A DNA stretch of 64,000 nucleotides from an uncultured SAR86 cluster bacterium (GTDB lineage: Bacteria; Pseudomonadota; Gammaproteobacteria; Magnimaribacterales; D2472), in NCBI GenBank assembly GCA_902563835.1, contig CACEZB010000003.1, positions 1-64,000 on the forward strand, read 5' to 3'. Numbering within the stretch: position 1 is the first letter of the stretch; every line of letters starts with the position of its first letter. Made by a program: the position numbers and the translations under genes. The notes under the pieces were generated by a model. The model ran no database searches. It had not been told where the DNA came from and was given only the letters and a program-made list of their open reading frames with translations. Shown here piece after piece: positions 48,257-55,888 of this stretch.

Positions 48257-50407
48257 CTAATCAAAGTTTCTTAGTTCTACCGTTCCGCCTAATGGTATAA
48301 CATCAATATCTTCATATGCAGGTATATACCATATTGGTGAAGACCAAGCTCTTTCTTGTATTGTTTCATGTAAGTCTTCTCTAGGTTTATAACCTGCTTT
48401 AATAGCATCCCAAGTTGACCATCTGCAAGTTGGATTTTCTAGAACTCTTACATAATAAAAAGACTTTTGTGAAGGATTAAAGTCAGGATCTTCCCAAAGA
48501 GTCTTTAATTCTGATGCTCCAACATTTTTAGATATTGAACAGTCATTGATATTTACTCTAGCCCCGTTATCAGGACATCTATTAGTAATAGGATCAACTT
48601 CTAAGCCATCAGAACACGCTACATCATAAATTTTTTCACTAGGTCTTCCGCTATTCATATTCATTTGACCTTTAATTATTTGAATACGTTGTAATGGCGC
48701 GCTATTTTTATCTTGCTGTGCCCAAATAATGAATTGTGGATGTCTTTTATCTTCATTATGTAATAATTCTGATCCCATGGTTACACCATTCTCATAAGCT
48801 TCCGAAATTAATGAATCAGAATCTAAATCTATTTTTTTTAAGTTATATCCAGCAAAAAATCTTACAGCCATTCTCGTCCCAGTAGTAGCAAATGTTTCTT
48901 TACGTTTAAATGCATTAAAAATTGAATCTCTTGTATTTTCCTCTGACCAAACCGCAGCCAGTCCAGATGCTCCCCATTGAGTAAAACCAGTATTTGCATA
49001 TTCACCTTGCTCAAGAGTTTTTGTTGAGTCTGGTTGATTAAAAGCTTGCATATATTCTTCTAGCCTACCAATATTTTCTTCAGATAGTGGGACGGTACCT
49101 CTATTTTCTGCAGTTCCATCTAAAACGCCTACTTTCATCCAAAAATTAGATTCATCAAAAGATGCTGCAGCAACATGGGTATCACTTGATCCTATTAAAC
49201 CAAATTTATAAGGATTACCCTGTAACATAAATTCTAGGGTCAGTCCTCTTAAATATGCATCTCTTACATAACTTCCTGCAGGCATGCTGTATGTTGGCGG
49301 CCTACTTCCAACTCTTCTATCCATAATTTCAAAATCAGCCCATTCATCATCTGGTGATAAAAGTGGATGAGTATCTGAAGTTCCCTTAACTTGAGTTATC
49401 TCGACAATAGGTTCATTTCTCATTCTTTTTTCTGCATATTCTCTATCTAGAGCTTCTCCATAAAAACTTTCAACTTCAAACATTTGTCCGTTTGATCCAT
49501 TGCTATTATGAGGAATGGCAACAGAATCTACACCTTTTGCTCTTAAATTATCTTGCCAAGTCCATAAATCTTCAGGATTTATAGAATCAATTCTAGTCCA
49601 TGGTCTAATTGGACCTTTCGATGAATTAAAAATAACATTTCTATGTAAATTTCCGCCCTCAACATCAGATGAAGTTGTATATTCATATCCAAGAAATGTA
49701 GTAAATGTACCTGGATCATTATGCTCCTCTGCAGCTCTTGCCACATCAGCCCATGCAGATTTATGAATACGATCGTCAAATGCTCTTAATGCAAATTGTG
49801 TATGATTATTAAAATAAGCTTTTATTACTTTTGGATGCCAAAGTGGGTACGGGTCAATAATTGCTGCTGCCAATATTGAACTAAAAATATTAGATCTCTG
49901 GCCTGCTGATTCTACTGTTATATTTTCTGGGTCATTTAAATTATGAAAAGCTTTGGTAAATTCATAATTAGACATCTTACCTGATGGATCAGCATATGCT
50001 TGCATCATCCCCATAAAAAAACCGTGATCTGTTACTGCATAAAAATCTAATGGCTCATCATTCTTCATATCAAAACCTAAAGGGTGTTTAATTGTCTTTC
50101 CCTTAGCCCAATTGTATGCATCATCAGGAGATGCTGTTACACCAAAGATATAAGCATCAAAAGAATGTTTGGTGTGAACATGTAAATCGCCATAATATGC
50201 ATTACGATCTTTATTAGATGAGATAGGTGTTTTTTTCATATCGGTTTCATCTAAAGCATAATCTATGACCTCTAGCGATGAATTAGATTGAAAAAGTTTG
50301 AATAAACTTATAACTGGTCTTTTTTCTTCAAGATCTAAATAAATAAAAAATAAAGTTGTCACATATAAACCAACTACTAGCAAAACAACATTTTTAATAT
50401 ATTTCAT
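48257..50407 (-). CDS. DUF3604 protein, exported
   Basis: 716 residues with an N-terminal membrane/signal segment. Near residue 71 YYGDLHVHTKHSFDAY and then DFYAVTDHGFFMGMM give a PHP-like metal site (HxH, DH); GSSDTHVAA and TTGTRMAVRFFAGY are further DUF3604 blocks. The family is large, periplasmic and biochemically undefined, though a phosphoesterase or hydrolase role is suggested by the fold. First gene of the four-gene operon, 104 bases after which the tRNA-Arg(TCG) begins on the other strand. Confidence 0.88.
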   Translation of the reverse strand: MKYIKNVVLLVVGLYVTTLFFIYLDLEEKRPVISLFKLFQSNSSLEVIDYALDETDMKKTPISSNKDRNAYYGDLHVHTKHSFDAYIFGVTASPDDAYNWAKGKTIKHPLGFDMKNDEPLDFYAVTDHGFFMGMMQAYADPSGKMSNYEFTKAFHNLNDPENITVESAGQRSNIFSSILAAAIIDPYPLWHPKVIKAYFNNHTQFALRAFDDRIHKSAWADVARAAEEHNDPGTFTTFLGYEYTTSSDVEGGNLHRNVIFNSSKGPIRPWTRIDSINPEDLWTWQDNLRAKGVDSVAIPHNSNGSNGQMFEVESFYGEALDREYAEKRMRNEPIVEITQVKGTSDTHPLLSPDDEWADFEIMDRRVGSRPPTYSMPAGSYVRDAYLRGLTLEFMLQGNPYKFGLIGSSDTHVAAASFDESNFWMKVGVLDGTAENRGTVPLSEENIGRLEEYMQAFNQPDSTKTLEQGEYANTGFTQWGASGLAAVWSEENTRDSIFNAFKRKETFATTGTRMAVRFFAGYNLKKIDLDSDSLISEAYENGVTMGSELLHNEDKRHPQFIIWAQQDKNSAPLQRIQIIKGQMNMNSGRPSEKIYDVACSDGLEVDPITNRCPDNGARVNINDCSISKNVGASELKTLWEDPDFNPSQKSFYYVRVLENPTCRWSTWDAIKAGYKPREDLHETIQERAWSSPIWYIPAYEDIDVIPLGGTVELRNFD

Positions 50408-50510
50408 TTTTGATCCCCTATTTCTATCATCTAATTATATATATTTCATTTACTAATTGGACAATTTTTTGATAGACACTAACATATGCATTAATCTATA
50501 GTTTTAATTT

Positions 50511-50587
50511 GCGCCTGTAGCTCAGTTGGACAGAGTACTTGGCTTCGAACCAAGGGGTCGGGAGTTCGAATCTTCCCGGGCGCGCCA
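50511..50587 (+). tRNA. tRNA-Arg(TCG)
   Basis: 77 bases with encoded CCA. Acceptor GCGCCTG/CGGGCGC (one G-U), anticodon loop CTTCGAA (TCG), T arm GGGAG TTCGAAT CTTCC. About 87% identical to the tRNA-Arg(ACG) 5 kb upstream, differing at the first anticodon base (A to T), in the D loop, and in a few stem positions. Reads CGA/CGG. Confidence 0.96.
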
Positions 50588-50588
50588 T

Positions 50589-50978
50589 TTAATAATTTGA
50601 ATTTGATTGAACTTCTCCTCCATTATTAACCCATTCATCAAATCCACCTATATTAAATACATTATTAAATCCTAAATCTATTAAGCTTTTTGCAGCTAAA
50701 GCTGACCTATAACCGCCTGCACAATAAACCAGAATAATAGTATCTTTATTAATATTGCTAGGATTCTCTTGTGAATCTGGAGCTAATATAAATTCTATTA
50801 AGCCTCTTGGTATATGGATTGCATTTTTAATCATTCCATTTTGATTTAATTCTGATTCCTCTCTAACATCTATGATTACTGCTCCATCTTCAATCTTTAT
50901 ACATGTTTCTTTATAAGATAAACGTCTAACTATCTTATTTGCTTCCTCAAGTAAGCTATTTAATGTATTAGTTTGCAT
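50589..50978 (-). CDS. Rhodanese-like sulfurtransferase
   Basis: 129 residues from the ATG at 50978, which has AAAGGTG six bases upstream; ATG at 50984 and GTG at 50987 are alternatives. Rhodanese domain with DVREESE and the active-site loop CAGGYRSALAAKSL (Cys about 86), ending GGFDEW. Transfers sulfur from thiosulfate or persulfide donors. Coupled to the EamA gene (overlap of 11 bases). Confidence 0.9.
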   Translation of the reverse strand: MQTNTLNSLLEEANKIVRRLSYKETCIKIEDGAVIIDVREESELNQNGMIKNAIHIPRGLIEFILAPDSQENPSNINKDTIILVYCAGGYRSALAAKSLIDLGFNNVFNIGGFDEWVNNGGEVQSNSNY

Positions 50979-51849
50979 GAACATCACCTTTAAATTTTTT
51001 ATTTTTATTAGATGTTGCTAAAAATACCCCAATTAGAATTGTCATACAACCTATAATAATACTAATTGTAATAACCTCATCTAAAAAAATATAACCCCAG
51101 ATAATACCAAATATTGGTAAGAAATACGCAACGGTTGATGTCTTAACAGCTCCAATCTTATCTATCAATCTTACATAACCTAAGAATGCTAAACCTGTTG
51201 ATATTATGCCCAACCAGGCTACAGATAAAAATGCATCTATAGATGGTAGTGATTCAGGCAAATAAAATAATGTGAGCGGGATCATAATCAAAGAACTAAA
51301 AACGATTGACCAACCAATAAGAACTAATTTGTTAGTTTTAGCTGAATTTTTTTGAATAAATACAGTTGAAAATGAATAACATAATGCACCCATTAAACAA
51401 AATAATGCTGCAATTATTGAAGTTGATGAGCTTTGTGGGTTAACTAAGATTACGATTCCAATGAATCCAAGAATTAGTCCAACTAGTTGTTTAGTTGATA
51501 CATCTTCATTTAACCAAAAATATGCAATTACCATGGTATTAAAAGCAGTAGTAGCATTTAGTATTGCAAGAATATTAGAGTCTGCTCCCAGACTAGCTAA
51601 TGAAAACATTACAAAAGGTATAACATTATTAGTAATTGCTAATATCATTGAATGTTTCCAAATTGGTTTTAGGAGTAATAAATATTTTTTAGTTAATAGA
51701 ATTGGTAAAAATATCAAAGAGGCTAAAATTAATCTTGTTTGTACTAAAGCAATTGGACCAAATTCTGGTGTTGCAATCTTAATAAAAATAAAGGCGCTAC
51801 CCCAAATTGCACCTAGAAAAATTAATAATGCCCAATATCTTAATTCCAT
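50968..51849 (-). CDS. EamA/DMT-family transporter
   Basis: 293 residues, ten membrane segments in two EamA repeats (FLGAIWGSAFIFIKIATPEFGPIALVQTRL; FLGYVRLIDKIGAVKTSTVAYFLPIFGIIWG). Family exporters handle amino acids, drugs or metabolites. Its ATG lies 10 bases after a strong terminator hairpin, downstream of a structured leader RNA, so expression is probably gated by premature termination. Followed by the rhodanese gene. Confidence 0.9.
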   Translation of the reverse strand: MELRYWALLIFLGAIWGSAFIFIKIATPEFGPIALVQTRLILASLIFLPILLTKKYLLLLKPIWKHSMILAITNNVIPFVMFSLASLGADSNILAILNATTAFNTMVIAYFWLNEDVSTKQLVGLILGFIGIVILVNPQSSSTSIIAALFCLMGALCYSFSTVFIQKNSAKTNKLVLIGWSIVFSSLIMIPLTLFYLPESLPSIDAFLSVAWLGIISTGLAFLGYVRLIDKIGAVKTSTVAYFLPIFGIIWGYIFLDEVITISIIIGCMTILIGVFLATSNKNKKFKGDVHAN

Positions 51850-51858
51850 AATAAATAA

Positions 51859-51882
51859 AAACCCCCAAATGTTTGGGGGTTT
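51859..51882 (-). terminator. Intrinsic terminator between leader RNA and EamA gene
   Basis: AAACCCCCAAA-TG-TTTGGGGGTTT, an 11-base-pair G+C-rich stem in a 30% GC region. On the minus strand it is followed by TTTTTATTT, a normal intrinsic terminator, and the EamA ATG comes 10 bases later. This is the placement of an attenuator. On the plus strand the following T run is short. Confidence 0.85.
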
Positions 51883-52062
51883 ATAAACTAGAAATAATTA
51901 TATTATATTTCTAGGCAGAAATTAGAAATTATCCCTGTCAAAAGATAACTCCTCCGTTTCCTAATGTTATATATATATTGATAGGACCACCTCCATGTTC
52001 AGGGTAGAAATAGAATATCTATAAGTCCCCTTAAAAAACTTATAAATAAGACACCTATTTAA
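51883..52062 (-). ncRNA. Structured leader RNA, riboswitch-like, upstream of EamA gene
   Basis: No gene in 51850-52104. Read on the minus strand: a helix pairs 52005-52018 with 51900-51913 (13 of 14 pairs), enclosing CCCTG/CAGGG (52000-52004 with 51933-51937) and TCCTA/TAGGA (51982-51986 with 51959-51963), whose joining loops both contain GGAGG. The 51907-51913 arm can instead pair with 51888-51895 as CTAGAAAT/ATTTCTAG, so two exclusive folds exist right before the terminator. A TATAAT on the minus strand near 52069 could start the transcript. I could not match it to a known riboswitch class. Confidence 0.55.
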
Positions 52063-52104
52063 ATTATATACAGAATGGTTATTAAATAAAGTAGGTAAAC
52101 AATA

Positions 52105-52323
52105 CTAAAATGTAAATTCTAATTGACGGTATTCTTTAACATTTTTAATAACTTTTTGTTTTCTCTTTTCTGGTGGATTGTTTTTATTTAAATAAATATC
52201 CAACATATCCAAATCATTATTAAAATGCTTAAAAGCTAGCATTCTTTTTGCAGATGCTTTATCAATTGAATTATCCAATTCTTGTAGTATTGGATCTTTA
52301 TTAATGTAAATTATGTTATTCAT
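52105..52323 (-). CDS. LexA-controlled small protein of unknown function
   Basis: 72 residues, not recognised. Helix-rich, charged: LQELDNSIDKASAKRMLAFKHFNNDLDMLDIYLNKN, then PPEKRKQKVIKNVKEYRQLEFTF. It has no signal or membrane segment. A near-consensus LexA box overlaps its promoter, so it should be induced by DNA damage. The extreme C terminus QLEFTF resembles a sliding-clamp-binding peptide (QLxLF/QxxLxF). The -10 box lies so close to the ATG that the mRNA would be leaderless or nearly so, and no Shine-Dalgarno is present. The gene is supported mainly by its regulation. Confidence 0.6.
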   Translation of the reverse strand: MNNIIYINKDPILQELDNSIDKASAKRMLAFKHFNNDLDMLDIYLNKNNPPEKRKQKVIKNVKEYRQLEFTF

Positions 52324-52333
52324 AAATATATTA

Positions 52334-52353
52334 TACTGTATAAATATACAGTA
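52334..52353 (-). promoter_or_regulatory. LexA (SOS) box
   Basis: TACTGTATAAATATACAGTA differs from the E. coli consensus TACTGTATATATATACAGTA at one central base and has the CTG-N10-CAG spacing. It sits between a minus-strand -10 TATAAT (complement of 52330-52335) and a weak -35 TTTACT (complement of 52353-52358) with 17-base spacing, the classic repressing position. It can only serve the 72-residue gene, since the other neighbour ends at 52362 on the same strand. Confidence 0.85.
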
Positions 52354-52361
52354 GTAAAGTA

Positions 52362-52973
52362 TTATTCTTTTTCAGGAGAAATGATTAATCTAGTATCAAC
52401 TAAGGTTGTAAAAATAACCCATATTGCGAGCATTACTGACAAAGCTCCTAATATGTCTCCGATAAAGAATCTCATTACTGTTATAACTTCTATTGTTACA
52501 TTAGGATTTACTACTGTAATAATTGAGTTTGCAAGGAGGCCATTAATTAATGCTGAAATAATAATTACTAAAATTATAAATTTATAGTTTTTAAAATTAA
52601 TGGGCCTAAAGAAAGAAAATGTACCATTGGCTGCTTTACTCCATTTTATCAATTCAACAGCAATGATTACAGAAAGAACTGAGCCTATAGCTGCAACATT
52701 CCAACCATCAACATAATCATTTGGTCCTACAAAAACAGGGCTAGTTATTTCAGCAAGATATAGTGCAGGTATTGAGTAATATCTAAAAAAACAGAACATT
52801 AATACTCTTACACCATGTGGTAAATAACATACACTTCCAAGCCATTCTTTATTTGGATTAAGATTAGCTAAGTCTAAGATTTGTAAGTAAGACCAAACTG
52901 AATAAATTAAAGTATAAAAAATATAAACAGTAATTGAGACTTTAAGAAAATGAAATATACGTTCATTTAGCAT
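52362..52973 (-). CDS. Membrane protein, MASE1-like
   Basis: 203 residues, about five or six membrane segments (including near 10-30, 95-110, 130-150, 175-195). The CYLPHGVRVLMFCFFRYYSIPALYLAE and MRFFIGDILGALSVMLAIWVIF segments resemble the MASE1 integral sensory domain (WPPaGiaLA ... WvgDaLGvl), without any attached kinase or cyclase. Could be a membrane sensor or transporter-like protein. A winged-helix gene lies upstream on the same strand, 39 bases away. Confidence 0.6.
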   Translation of the reverse strand: MLNERIFHFLKVSITVYIFYTLIYSVWSYLQILDLANLNPNKEWLGSVCYLPHGVRVLMFCFFRYYSIPALYLAEITSPVFVGPNDYVDGWNVAAIGSVLSVIIAVELIKWSKAANGTFSFFRPINFKNYKFIILVIIISALINGLLANSIITVVNPNVTIEVITVMRFFIGDILGALSVMLAIWVIFTTLVDTRLIISPEKE

Positions 52974-53012
52974 AATGAATTATTCCTTGGTGATTAATAT
53001 AAATACTTAAAT

Positions 53013-53318
53013 TTATGTAGCTAGTATTAAATTAAACTCCCTTTTATCATTAGTCGACTGTTGGAGAATGACCATATTTTCTGATTCAAATTTTTTTATT
53101 GTTTTATATACAGTTGATCGAGAATATCCTGATTTTTTAATGACGTCAGAAATATTGCATTCACCAGTATTAGAGATTTCCATTGCAATCGTGTAATAAA
53201 TTTTCTTCTCGTTTTCTTTGAAATTAATTAAATTAAGATCCTTTTCAATATTTAATAACATCCGAAGTATGTCACTAAGATCATTTATATATTTAGAATT
53301 CATCAGCTGATAATACAT
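53013..53318 (-). CDS. Winged-helix DNA-binding protein, MarR/TrmB-like
   Basis: 101 residues. An N-terminal helix pair, then NEKKIYYTIAMEISNTGECNISDVIKKSGYSRSTVYKTIKKFESENMVILQQSTNDKREFNLIL, a textbook winged helix with recognition helix SRSTVYKTIKKFE and a wing. It has no effector domain, so it likely works as a dimer. Probably regulates nearby genes or itself; it shares a strand with the MASE1-like gene. Specific target unknown. Confidence 0.75.
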   Translation of the reverse strand: MYYQLMNSKYINDLSDILRMLLNIEKDLNLINFKENEKKIYYTIAMEISNTGECNISDVIKKSGYSRSTVYKTIKKFESENMVILQQSTNDKREFNLILAT

Positions 53319-53369
53319 ATAAAGATATTTTCAGACAAGTTTTTTTTAGCAGTATAATTAGGTTCATAT

Positions 53370-53454
53370 GGAAGGTTGGCAGAGCGGTAATGCAGCACCT
53401 TGGAAAGGTGTCGTCGGCAACGACGCGGGGGTTCGATTCCCTCACCTTCCGCCA
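53370..53454 (+). tRNA. tRNA-Ser(GGA)
   Basis: 85 bases with encoded CCA. Acceptor GGAAGGT/ACCTTCC, anticodon stem GCACC/GGTGT with loop TTGGAAA (GGA), long class II variable arm TCGTCGGCAACGACG, T arm GGGGG TTCGATT CCCTC. It ends 12 bases before convergent queF. Confidence 0.96.
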
Positions 53455-53466
53455 TATTAAACTTTA

Positions 53467-54186
53467 TTACTGGTTAAATTCTCTAAAATTTAGAAATAAT
53501 ATTTTTGTATTTGTTCCTCTTATAGGATTAATATCTATACCGCCCCTTCTTTGAAATCTCCCACATATTTCTAAATGATTACAATTATATTTATTTAAAA
53601 TTTTTAAAAAAATATCATCTATGCATTGTTCATGGAAATGTCCTTTATTCTGAAATGAAATTAAATAATTTATAAGCCATGCTGTATTAATTGGGGTATC
53701 ACAATATATATAGATATTTGCAAAATCTGGTTGAGAAGTAACAGGACATATAGATCTAAAACCATTAAATTTTAGGATTGTATTTATTTTAGTTTTATCA
53801 TTTTTATAATTATTTAAATCTATTGATAAAGGTTCTTGGCTGAATTTTTTGATAATACTTAATTCTATTTTTACATTCAACAACCCTTCTAAATCAGTTT
53901 TAATTTGTTGAATAACAGTTTTATCTGATTTAAATGATTGATTGTAAAAACCGTTTAAATATAATTTCATCGATTTTGATTCAATAGTAAATAAACTACT
54001 TGATGGAATTTTTATTTCTAAGACTTTTAAAGATGGTAAATCATTATTTAAATATAAAAAGTCATAAACATTCCATATATCAATCCCGTACTTAATATCT
54101 GATTTATTTCTTTTTATTTTTTCTAATAACTTTATACCTTTGAGTTTTAAATTTGATGTATCTTTTCCTAGTACTTTTGTCTTCAA
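53467..54186 (-). CDS. queF: NADPH-dependent 7-cyano-7-deazaguanine reductase QueF
   Basis: 239 residues (E. coli 282, shorter at the N terminus), TTG start overlapping the permease stop (TTGA). QueF motif ESKSMKLYLNGFYNQ (69-83), catalytic Cys147 in FRSICPVTSQPD, HFHEQCIDDIF substrate Glu/His, and GRFQRRGGIDINPIR. It reduces preQ0 to preQ1 on the queuosine pathway. Codon choice and length are consistent with a live gene. Confidence 0.93.
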   Translation of the reverse strand: MKTKVLGKDTSNLKLKGIKLLEKIKRNKSDIKYGIDIWNVYDFLYLNNDLPSLKVLEIKIPSSSLFTIESKSMKLYLNGFYNQSFKSDKTVIQQIKTDLEGLLNVKIELSIIKKFSQEPLSIDLNNYKNDKTKINTILKFNGFRSICPVTSQPDFANIYIYCDTPINTAWLINYLISFQNKGHFHEQCIDDIFLKILNKYNCNHLEICGRFQRRGGIDINPIRGTNTKILFLNFREFNQ

Positions 54187-54968
54187 TCTCTAATTCCTGT
54201 TCCTTTTTTTAGTAAATGCAAAGAAAAAGTAGTAAATATGAGTATAAAGATACCTATCATCGATAGAGAAAAGGTTATTGAAACATCGCTAATACCTAAC
54301 ATGCCTTCTCTAAAAGTATTAACGACATATAACATTGGATTTGCCATAGATATAGATCTCCAGATATCAGGCAGAATATTAATTGAATAAAAGACACCAC
54401 CTAAATATATTAAAGGTGTTAAAACAAATGTTGGTATGACAGAAATATCATCAAAACTGTCAGCATAAACTGCATTAATGAAGCCCATAAGTGAAAATAA
54501 TATTGCTGTAAGAAATAATACAAAAATAGTTAATGGTAAATTTGCAATTTGAAAATCTGGGTAAAAGAATAAACTTACAGAAAATACTATAACTCCTACT
54601 ATAACTCCTCTACAAACACCACCAACAATGAATCCCAATAAAATACCCCAGTTTGGCATTGGAGATATTAATAATTCCTCTATTGATTTTTGAAATTTTA
54701 CGCCATAAAAAGATGAAACAACATTTGCATAAGAATTTGTAATTACAGACATCATGATTAATCCAGGAATCATAAATTGAATATAATTAAACCCATCCAT
54801 TTGACCTATTCTCGGACCTATCAGAGAGCCAAAAATAACAAAATATAATGACATTGTGATAGCTGGAGGTAATAAAGTTTGTTTCCAAATTCTTATAAAT
54901 CTTCTTATTTCTTTTGAAATTAGAGTCCAAATAGTAATTGCGATAATTTTATTACTTATCTCTCTCAT
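54183..54968 (-). CDS. ABC-2 type transporter permease, YadH-like
   Basis: 261 residues, six membrane segments, with the ABC-2 layout FIRIWKQTLLPPAITMSLYFVIFGSLIG and the later FVLTPLIYLGGVFYSINILPDIWRSISMANPMLYVVNTFREGMLG. Partner of the ATPase encoded 1 base upstream. YadGH-type exporters have no settled substrate. Overlaps queF. Confidence 0.92.
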   Translation of the reverse strand: MREISNKIIAITIWTLISKEIRRFIRIWKQTLLPPAITMSLYFVIFGSLIGPRIGQMDGFNYIQFMIPGLIMMSVITNSYANVVSSFYGVKFQKSIEELLISPMPNWGILLGFIVGGVCRGVIVGVIVFSVSLFFYPDFQIANLPLTIFVLFLTAILFSLMGFINAVYADSFDDISVIPTFVLTPLIYLGGVFYSINILPDIWRSISMANPMLYVVNTFREGMLGISDVSITFSLSMIGIFILIFTTFSLHLLKKGTGIRD

Positions 54969-54969
54969 A

Positions 54970-55884
54970 TTATTTTTTTATCATATCTATAAATAATTCT
55001 TCTAATCTATTTGATTCATTCCTCATAGATTTTACCTTTATATTGTGATTATTAAGTTCATCAAAAAGTTTATTTATAGATTTATCTTTATTGATGGCTG
55101 TAACCAAGGTTAATGAATCTTTTAATTTTAAAGGGAATCCATCTATAGATGGTACTTCTTCTAATGGATGTTCTAGGTCAAGCACAAAACCTTGAACGTC
55201 TAGTTTTCTTAAAAGTTCCTGCATGCTGCTATCAACAATGATCTCACCTTGATCAATAATTCCTATATTCCTACATAGTTGTTCTGCTTCTTCAAGATAA
55301 TGTGTTGTTAATATGATGGTAGTCCCATTTTCATTAATTTCTTTAAGAAAATTCCACATCTCTCTTCTTAACTCTATATCAACTCCTGCTGTAGGTTCAT
55401 CAAGTATGAGAAGTTTTGGTTCATGAATTAATGCTTTAGCTATCATTAACCTTCTTTTATAACCACCTGATAATGTTCTAGCTTGTTCATCTCTTTGATC
55501 CCATAAACCCAATCTTTTTAAAACTGCTTCAACCCTCGGTTTTGATACCGATCCAGTTATGCCGTAAAAACCTGCTTGTGTTGTTACAATATCAATAACT
55601 TTCTCAAATTGTGAAAAATTAATTTCTTGAGATACAACTCCAAGCATTGATTTTGCAACAGCCGGATCTTTATCCACGTCAATATCGAAAATTTTTACAC
55701 TTCCAGATGTTTTTGTTACTAACGTTCCGATTATTCCAATAGTTGAGGACTTTCCGGCTCCATTAGGACCTAACAAAGCATAAAAATCACCCTCATGTAC
55801 TTTTAGAGATATCCCTTTAAGTGCTTCAGTGCCACCAGAATATACTTTTTTTAGATTTTCTATTTCTAGTGCAAAACCAGCCAA
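54970..55884 (-). CDS. ABC transporter ATP-binding protein, YadG-like
   Basis: 304 residues from the TTG at 55884, which gives an N terminus matching E. coli YadG; another TTG at 55911 inside the permease gene is open too. Walker A GPNGAGKSS, Q loop VSQE, signature LSGGYKRR, Walker B LLILDEPTAGVDIELRR and H loop TTHYLEEAE, all intact. Close to E. coli YadG along most of its length. Forms an exporter with the next gene. Confidence 0.92.
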   Translation of the reverse strand: MAGFALEIENLKKVYSGGTEALKGISLKVHEGDFYALLGPNGAGKSSTIGIIGTLVTKTSGSVKIFDIDVDKDPAVAKSMLGVVSQEINFSQFEKVIDIVTTQAGFYGITGSVSKPRVEAVLKRLGLWDQRDEQARTLSGGYKRRLMIAKALIHEPKLLILDEPTAGVDIELRREMWNFLKEINENGTTIILTTHYLEEAEQLCRNIGIIDQGEIIVDSSMQELLRKLDVQGFVLDLEHPLEEVPSIDGFPLKLKDSLTLVTAINKDKSINKLFDELNNHNIKVKSMRNESNRLEELFIDMIKK

Positions 55885-55888
55885 AATA

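Noticed and set aside
45494..50587. tRNA-bracketed block as an active integrative element
   Set aside because: No integrase, no phage or transfer genes, and base composition is like the surroundings. Kept only as a question about past recombination.
51859..52062. Leader RNA as 6S RNA or the signal recognition RNA
   Set aside because: Length of about 200 is right for 6S, but the fold has a three-stem domain rather than one rod with a central bubble, and the SRP core GGAAGNAGC-like motif is absent. The position directly before EamA favours a cis leader.
52020..52080. Second LexA-like site (CTGTATATAA on the minus strand near 52069)
   Set aside because: Only one half site; no CAG at the N10 distance.
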